64,000 nt of DNA, taken from Gallaecimonas mangrovi (GTDB lineage Bacteria > Pseudomonadota > Gammaproteobacteria > Enterobacterales > Gallaecimonadaceae). How positions within the stretch are numbered: position 1 is the stretch's first letter; every line of letters starts with the position of its first letter. The position numbers and the translations under genes are program-made. The stretch spans positions 3,417,501 to 3,481,500 of the forward strand of contig NZ_CP031416.1 of the NCBI RefSeq assembly GCF_003367375.1, read 5' to 3'. Of the stretch, positions 59,416 to 64,000 are shown piece after piece. The notes under the pieces are model-generated. The model saw nothing but the letters and a program-made list of their open reading frames with translations. It ran no database searches and had not been told where the DNA came from.

Positions 59416-60336
59416 TCAGGCCAGGCTGAACCCCGGCGACAGGTAGGAGATGGGGGAAGCGTCACCTTCGTCTTCGAAAGTCACCATTTCCCATTTCTCT
59501 TGGTGGGCTAACAGCTCACGCACCATCATATTGTTAAGGGCATGCCCTGACTTGTAAGAGCGGAATTCGCCAATGATGGAGTAACCGGCCAGGTACAAAT
59601 CTCCCACAGCATCCAGCAATTTATGCTTAACGAATTCATCTTCGTACCGCAGGCCTTCGCTGTTAAGAATCTTGTACTCATCCAGTACCACGGCATTTTC
59701 CATAGAACCACCCAGAGCCAAATTGTTGGCACGTAGTGTTTCGATGTCTTTCATAAAGCCGAAGGTACGGGCACGGCTGACTTCGCGGACGAAGGAAGAG
59801 GACGAGAAGTCCATCACCAGGCGCTGATTACGCCCTTCCATCGCCGGATGGTTGAAGTCGATGGCCACATCCATCTTAAAGCCCTTGTATGGGTGGAACT
59901 CTGCCCATTTGTCGCCCATTTCCACTCGTACCACATCCTTGATACGAATGAATTTTTTGGCGGCATTCTGTTCTTCCACGCCGGCAGATTGCAGGAGGAA
60001 CACGAAGGGGCTAGAGCTGCCATCCATGATCGGGATCTCAGGAGAATCAATCTCAACATAAAGATTGTCTATCCCAAGGCCCGCCAGAGCGGCGCACAGA
60101 TGTTCAATGGTCGCAACCTTAACGCCTTCTTCACCGTGCAAGCAGGTGCAGAGCATGGTGTCTTGAACCAAACGGCCATCGGCCGGGATCCCCACCACCG
60201 GGTCAAGGTCAACACGGCGGAAGACGATACCTGTATTCGCGGGCGCTGGTCGCAGGCACAGTGACACTTTATTGCCGCCATGCAAACCAACTCCGGTCGC
60301 GCTAATTGCGCTTTTTAAGGTACGTTGCCGAATCAT
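59416..60336 (-). CDS. lpxC: LpxC, UDP-3-O-acyl-GlcNAc deacetylase
   Basis: 306 residues, the normal length. The first committed step of lipid A synthesis. Zinc ligands lie in [16 protein letters not shown] (His near 79) and in [15 protein letters not shown] (His and Asp near 238-242); the catalytic Glu is in EHLCAAL next to the first His region, and the C-terminal His is in YKSGHALNN near 265. FtsH degrades the protein in E. coli; the C-terminal SPGFSLA with its terminal Leu-Ala is consistent with such a degron. It follows ftsZ as in E. coli. Confidence 0.97.
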   Translation of the reverse strand: MIRQRTLKSAISATGVGLHGGNKVSLCLRPAPANTGIVFRRVDLDPVVGIPADGRLVQDTMLCTCLHGEEGVKVATIEHLCAALAGLGIDNLYVEIDSPEIPIMDGSSSPFVFLLQSAGVEEQNAAKKFIRIKDVVRVEMGDKWAEFHPYKGFKMDVAIDFNHPAMEGRNQRLVMDFSSSSFVREVSRARTFGFMKDIETLRANNLALGGSMENAVVLDEYKILNSEGLRYEDEFVKHKLLDAVGDLYLAGYSIIGEFRSYKSGHALNNMMVRELLAHQEKWEMVTFEDEGDASPISYLSPGFSLA

Positions 60337-60513
60337 CTGTGGCTAACCTCACAAAGTCGGGTAGTCCCCCAAAAGGTCCTACCAGGGTAAAAAGGGCCAG
60401 TAATATATCACTATAGCGACCCCGCTTTCAAAAACTGAAAGGCTAAATCCTCGTCAATTATGCAAAAAACAGGGAAACGCACTGTTTTAAGTACTGACGA
60501 GTTAAAGCTGCTT

Positions 60514-61710
60514 TCAGTCAGCCTGACGTCGCAGGAAAGCCGGAATGTCCAAATAGTCCAAATCGGCCTGGTTCTTCCGCTTCGGCTGGGCTTGCGCAGG
60601 TTCTTCAGCTTTACGTACTTCTGGCTGAGCCTGTGCAACGGCCTGGGCCGGTAACGGACGACCATGGGTACCATCACCATTAGGTTGCTGGTACTGCGGA
60701 CGCGGTGGTTCTGCTTGCATTTTCTGTACCAAAGTGATCTCCGGCTTGCGCTCGGTACCACCGATACCGGTTGCCACTACCGTTACGCGGATATCATCTT
60801 CCATCTCAGGATCGATGGTAGTACCCACTACCACGGTGGCATGTTCAGAAGCAAAGCCCTGCACCGCGTTACCGACGGTTTCAAACTCTTCAATGGTCAG
60901 GTTCATGCCGGCAGTGATGTTAACCAAAATGCCGCGGGCACCCGCCAGGTCGACGTCTTCCAAAAGCGGGCTGGAAATGGCCAGCTCGGCGGCTTCTTGC
61001 GCGCGGTCTTCACCGCTGGCAATGCCGGAGCCCATCATGGCTTTACCCATTTCGCTCATCACAGTGCGCACGTCGGCGAAGTCGACGTTGATCATGCCAG
61101 GCTGGGTAATAAGCTCTGCAATACCTTTAACGGCCCCCAGCAGCACATCATTAGCGGATTTAAATGCCGCCAGCAGGCTGGTGGATTTACCCAACACTTT
61201 GAGCAGTTTCTCGTTAGGAATGGTGATCAGCGAATCAACGTGTTGTTCCAGCTGGTTGATACCTTCCTGGGCATAAGCCATACGCTTTTTGCCTTCGAAC
61301 GGGAACGGCTTGGTCACCACAGCTACGGTCAGCACGCCCAGCTCTTTGGCGACTTCAGCAACCACAGGAGCGGCACCAGTACCGGTACCACCGCCCATGC
61401 CAGCAGCGATAAAGACCATGTCGGCCCCTTCCAGCACTTCACGGATCTGTTCGCGGTCTTCCTCGGCGCTTTGGCGACCGATTTGCGGATTCGCACCGGC
61501 ACCCAAGCCCTTAGTTACGCTGGCACCCAGTTGGATGGTGACGTGGGCTTTGGAGTTTTTCAGCGCCTGCGCGTCGGTATTTGCGGCAATAAACTCAACG
61601 CCTTCAATGGTTTGTTCAACCATGTGCTGCACGGCGTTACCACCGCCACCACCAACGCCGATCACTTTAATTACGGCCTCATCGGTATGGCCATCTACAA
61701 ATTCAAACAT
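60514..61710 (-). CDS. ftsZ: FtsZ, tubulin-like division GTPase
   Basis: 398 residues. The GTP-binding tubulin signature [20 protein letters not shown] lies near 105, with the T7 loop [15 protein letters not shown] near 207. A variable linker (about 320-380) leads to the conserved tail [16 protein letters not shown], the docking site for FtsA, ZipA and ZapD, all three consistent with genes here (ftsA, zapD). It forms the Z-ring. The gene lies 32 bases after ftsA. Confidence 0.97.
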   Translation of the reverse strand: MFEFVDGHTDEAVIKVIGVGGGGGNAVQHMVEQTIEGVEFIAANTDAQALKNSKAHVTIQLGASVTKGLGAGANPQIGRQSAEEDREQIREVLEGADMVFIAAGMGGGTGTGAAPVVAEVAKELGVLTVAVVTKPFPFEGKKRMAYAQEGINQLEQHVDSLITIPNEKLLKVLGKSTSLLAAFKSANDVLLGAVKGIAELITQPGMINVDFADVRTVMSEMGKAMMGSGIASGEDRAQEAAELAISSPLLEDVDLAGARGILVNITAGMNLTIEEFETVGNAVQGFASEHATVVVGTTIDPEMEDDIRVTVVATGIGGTERKPEITLVQKMQAEPPRPQYQQPNGDGTHGRPLPAQAVAQAQPEVRKAEEPAQAQPKRKNQADLDYLDIPAFLRRQAD

Positions 61711-61742
61711 GATTCAGTCTCCAGTCTTCTGCCTGTATATCC

Positions 61743-62981
61743 TTAAAAATTTCCCTTGAACCAGCTTTGTAACTTGGTCCAAAGGCTACTGACCCCTTCC
61801 CCGACGGATATCCGCTCTACTCGGCGCCCGGCACTGTCATCCTTGCCGTAGTGCAACAGGCCCATAGCGGTCGCGAAACGGGGGTCGGCCACGTAGTCGT
61901 TAAGCCCTTTCACCGGCAGTGGCACACCAAGGCGTACCGGCATTTGGAAGATCTCTTCAGCAAACTGAATGGCACCTTCCATTTGGGCGGTGCCGCCGGT
62001 CAGTACAATACCGGCGGCAATTTGTTCTTCAAGGCCGCTTTTGCGAAGCTCTTCTTGAACTAATTCAAAGAGTTCCTGATAACGCGGTTCTACCACTTCC
62101 GCCAAGGTATGACGGCTCATGGTGCGAGAAGGCCGACCACCTACGGACGGCACTTCAATATTCTCTTCCTTGCTCACCAAGTTCTTGATGGCACAGGCGT
62201 AACGGGTTTTGATTTCTTCGGCGTGGCTCAGCGGCGTGCGGAAGATTTTGGCAATATCGGAGGTCACCTGATTGCCGGCCGCCGGAATCACCGCGGTGTG
62301 GCGAATAGCGCCGTTGGTGTACACCACCATATCCATGGTGCCCGCGCCCATATCGACCACGCACACACCCAGTTCTTTTTCGTCATCGGTCAGCACCGCG
62401 TAGCTTGAGGCCAGCGCCGAGAAGATCAATTGGTCAGCCCGCAAGTCGCAGCGCTCCACGCATTTAATGATGTTGCGCGCCATATCGTTGGCGCAGGTCA
62501 CCAAATGCACACTGGCCGTTAACCGCACACCACTCATGCCAATCGGGCTTTTAATGCCTTCTTGGGTGTCGATGCTAAATTCCTGCGGCAAAACGTGCAG
62601 AATGCGCCGCCCTTCCGGAATTTGTACCGACTTAGCGGTGTGAATAACGGCGTCCACATCGTCTTGCGACACTTCAGCGTCGTTGATGGGCACCATCCCC
62701 GATTCGTTACGGCAATCGACATGGCGGCCAGAAATTGCCAGGTAGACGGCACTAACTTGACAGTCAGCCATCATTTCCGCTTCATCAACGGCGCGCTGCA
62801 CCGATTGGGCCACCGAATCGAGATCGTTGACGCCACCCTTATCCATACCGCGGGAAGCATGATTACCTACCCCCAGTACATTGATGTCGCCATCAGGCAA
62901 GGCTTCCCCTACCACGGCAACAATCTTGGATGTGCCGATATCCAGTCCGACGATCAACTTTCTGTCCAATGCCTTGGTCAT
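61743..62981 (-). CDS. ftsA: FtsA, actin-like membrane anchor of the Z-ring
   Basis: 412 residues. Actin-fold motifs: IVGLDIGTSKIVAVVGE near 9 (phosphate 1), VVDMGAGTMDMVVYTNGAI near 208 (phosphate 2) and GIVLTGGTAQMEGAIQFAEE near 335 (adenosine). The C-terminal amphipathic helix (SLWTKLQSWFKGNF) binds the membrane. Its ATG overlaps the ftsQ stop by 4 bases. Confidence 0.97.
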   Translation of the reverse strand: MTKALDRKLIVGLDIGTSKIVAVVGEALPDGDINVLGVGNHASRGMDKGGVNDLDSVAQSVQRAVDEAEMMADCQVSAVYLAISGRHVDCRNESGMVPINDAEVSQDDVDAVIHTAKSVQIPEGRRILHVLPQEFSIDTQEGIKSPIGMSGVRLTASVHLVTCANDMARNIIKCVERCDLRADQLIFSALASSYAVLTDDEKELGVCVVDMGAGTMDMVVYTNGAIRHTAVIPAAGNQVTSDIAKIFRTPLSHAEEIKTRYACAIKNLVSKEENIEVPSVGGRPSRTMSRHTLAEVVEPRYQELFELVQEELRKSGLEEQIAAGIVLTGGTAQMEGAIQFAEEIFQMPVRLGVPLPVKGLNDYVADPRFATAMGLLHYGKDDSAGRRVERISVGEGVSSLWTKLQSWFKGNF

Positions 62982-63700
62982 GGCGTCTCTTTCTTTTCCT
63001 CGTCCTTCCAGCCCACGGCAAAGCCGATGTCATACCGCATGTCCAGGTAGGCTGGTTTTTTGTCGCTGCCCTGCAAGTAAGGGAAGCAATCGATAAAACG
63101 TTGCACCCTTCGAAGGGTGTCTTCTCTGCCCAAAATGATTTTCAAACCACTTTTGAGCTGCAAATCCCAGCTGTTACGGTCTGAAAGCCAGGCCGCCGCC
63201 AGGTGAAAACCACTGCCCTTAAGCAGCGTATCCAGGCGCTTGAAGCCGCTCAGTGCATCCGCACTGTTGCCATCTTTGCCGTAGAGCTTTGGCAAGTCGG
63301 CTTCTTGCTTGGTGGGCTTGGCGTTAAACACCTGGCCCTGGTCATTCAAAAACGCCTTGTCGTTCCAAATCGCCACCGGTTGCTGCTCCACCAAAAACAC
63401 TTGCAGCTTGCGGGGCCAGGCTTTGCGTACCGAAGCCTGATAAATCCAGGGCAGCGCCTCCAGCCGTTTTTGCACGTCATTGACGTTGACCGTGAAAAAA
63501 CTGCCAAGGGGCTTAGCATTCAATGCCGCCTTAATCTCGGCTGCCGGTACATGGGGGTGCGCCCCTTTTACCTCTATTTCGGTTACCGGCTGCTGGCCTT
63601 CGTCTTTCATGGTTCCCCACAGCGAAAAGCCTGTGGCGATAAAGCCAATCAACACCAGCGAAAAAAAACTCACCCCTAACCAGAACCGCCAACCTCTCAC
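62978..63700 (-). CDS. ftsQ: FtsQ, divisome membrane protein
   Basis: 240 residues from a GTG at 63700, with GAGG just upstream. A short cytoplasmic tail, one membrane helix (about 8-27), the POTRA domain (TEIEVKGAHPHVPAAEIKAA near 42) and the beta domain (near 115-220). FtsQ recruits FtsB and FtsL to the divisome. It begins 12 bases after ddlB. Confidence 0.95.
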   Translation of the reverse strand: MRGWRFWLGVSFFSLVLIGFIATGFSLWGTMKDEGQQPVTEIEVKGAHPHVPAAEIKAALNAKPLGSFFTVNVNDVQKRLEALPWIYQASVRKAWPRKLQVFLVEQQPVAIWNDKAFLNDQGQVFNAKPTKQEADLPKLYGKDGNSADALSGFKRLDTLLKGSGFHLAAAWLSDRNSWDLQLKSGLKIILGREDTLRRVQRFIDCFPYLQGSDKKPAYLDMRYDIGFAVGWKDEEKKETP

Positions 63701-63712
63701 TACCCGGCCTCG

Positions 63713-64000
63713 TTACCTGGCCGCAGCCAGGATGCGACAAACCAAACTTGAGAAGTCCATTCCCATGGCTTTAGCCGCTTTCGGTACCAGGCTCTTTTCC
63801 GTCATGCCCGGTACCGTGTTGACTTCAAGCAACTGGAAGTTGCCGGCGTTATCGAGCATGGCGTCCACCCGGCCCCAGCCTTCAGCGCCGACAGCGCTAA
63901 ACGCTTTCATCGCCAGCGCTTTTAGCGCTTCTTCTTGCTCGCTTGGCAAACCACAAGGAATTAAATATTCCGTGGTATTGGACTGATACTTGGCCTCGTA
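63713..64000 (-). CDS. ddlB: DdlB, D-alanine-D-alanine ligase (partial, 5' end missing)
   Basis: Only the last 95 residues are in the window; the gene runs past base 64000 on the minus strand with no start codon here. The fragment begins [20 protein letters not shown] and has the ATP-grasp end [20 protein letters not shown], then [15 protein letters not shown] with metal-binding Glu and Asn. The dcw position before ftsQ identifies the B-type ligase. It joins two D-alanines for peptidoglycan. Confidence 0.95.
   Translation of the reverse strand, partial: YEAKYQSNTTEYLIPCGLPSEQEEALKALAMKAFSAVGAEGWGRVDAMLDNAGNFQLLEVNTVPGMTEKSLVPKAAKAMGMDFSSLVCRILAAAR

Noticed and set aside
60411-60761. 116-codon minus-strand frame at the end of ftsZ
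   Set aside because: It overlaps the ftsZ 3' end in another frame and lacks a ribosome-binding site.
60664-61746. 360-codon frame opposite ftsZ
   Set aside because: Antisense shadow of ftsZ with no recognisable motif.

Overview
The window is a contiguous, gene-dense stretch of chromosome from a gammaproteobacterium. The gene order is that of core gammaproteobacterial loci: lptD-surA-pdxA-rsmA-apaG-apaH, rplU-rpmA-obgE facing ispB, mdh near argR, yacL near acnB, pdhR-aceEF-lpdA, ampDE, nadC facing pilABCD-coaE-zapD-yacG, and the 3' end of the dcw cluster (ddlB-ftsQAZ-lpxC) followed by secA-mutT. It is not an enterobacterium. It carries the MurU/AmgK muramic-acid salvage pair and a DUF721/DciA gene at the position where Escherichia coli has secM, and it has an arginine-type binding protein between mdh and argR. 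Moderate G+C, a type IV pilin cluster, a large GGDEF/EAL protein and secreted M13 and S9 peptidases suggest a marine or aquatic lineage. Gallaecimonas or a relative in the Alteromonadales/Aeromonadales neighbourhood is my best guess, by inference only. I see no tRNA, rRNA, insertion sequence, prophage or CRISPR array, and no clear sign of recent gene transfer.

Layout. 1-9.6 kb: an unknown periplasmic protein, the amgK-murU-djlA operon (minus), and the overlapping lptD-surA-pdxA-rsmA-apaG-apaH operon (plus). 9.5-13.2 kb: a chemoreceptor with a likely flagellar sigma-28 promoter, a small lipoprotein, a DUF3718 protein and folA. 13.2-18.8 kb: obgE, L27 and L21 diverging from ispB, then mdh, an amino-acid-binding protein and argR. 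18.8-21.3 kb: glnK-amtB under a clear sigma-54/NtrC promoter, yacL, and a PepSY-like protein. 21.5-33.3 kb: acnB, two large secreted peptidases and a 1451-residue propeller-PAS-GGDEF-EAL signalling protein. 33.7-36.3 kb: a DUF535 protein and PurR-regulated purEK. 36.4-43.4 kb: the pyruvate dehydrogenase locus with a perfect PdhR operator. 43.5-52 kb: ampE-ampD, yacG-zapD-coaE-pilD-pilC-pilB-pilA, and nadC. 52-55.8 kb: a universal stress protein with a SulP transporter, cytochrome b561, thioredoxin 2 and mutT. 55.9-64 kb: secA, dciA, lpxC, ftsZ, ftsA, ftsQ and the 3' end of ddlB, cut by the window edge.

Themes. Much of the window serves the cell envelope: LPS synthesis and export (lpxC, lptD), outer-membrane protein folding (surA), secretion (secA), division (ftsQAZ, zapD, ddlB), and two routes of peptidoglycan recycling (AmpD; AmgK/MurU). 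A second theme is central metabolism under classical transcription factors whose operators can be read directly: ArgR, NtrC with sigma-54, PurR and PdhR. Several intrinsic terminators lie inside a neighbouring reading frame, at the MCP/lipoprotein and lpxC/dciA junctions. I found no convincing undescribed multi-gene system. The less ordinary items are the embedded terminators, the large c-di-GMP protein, the orphan arginine-type binding protein, an unexplained hairpin between pilA and nadC, and a few uncharacterised small exported proteins.
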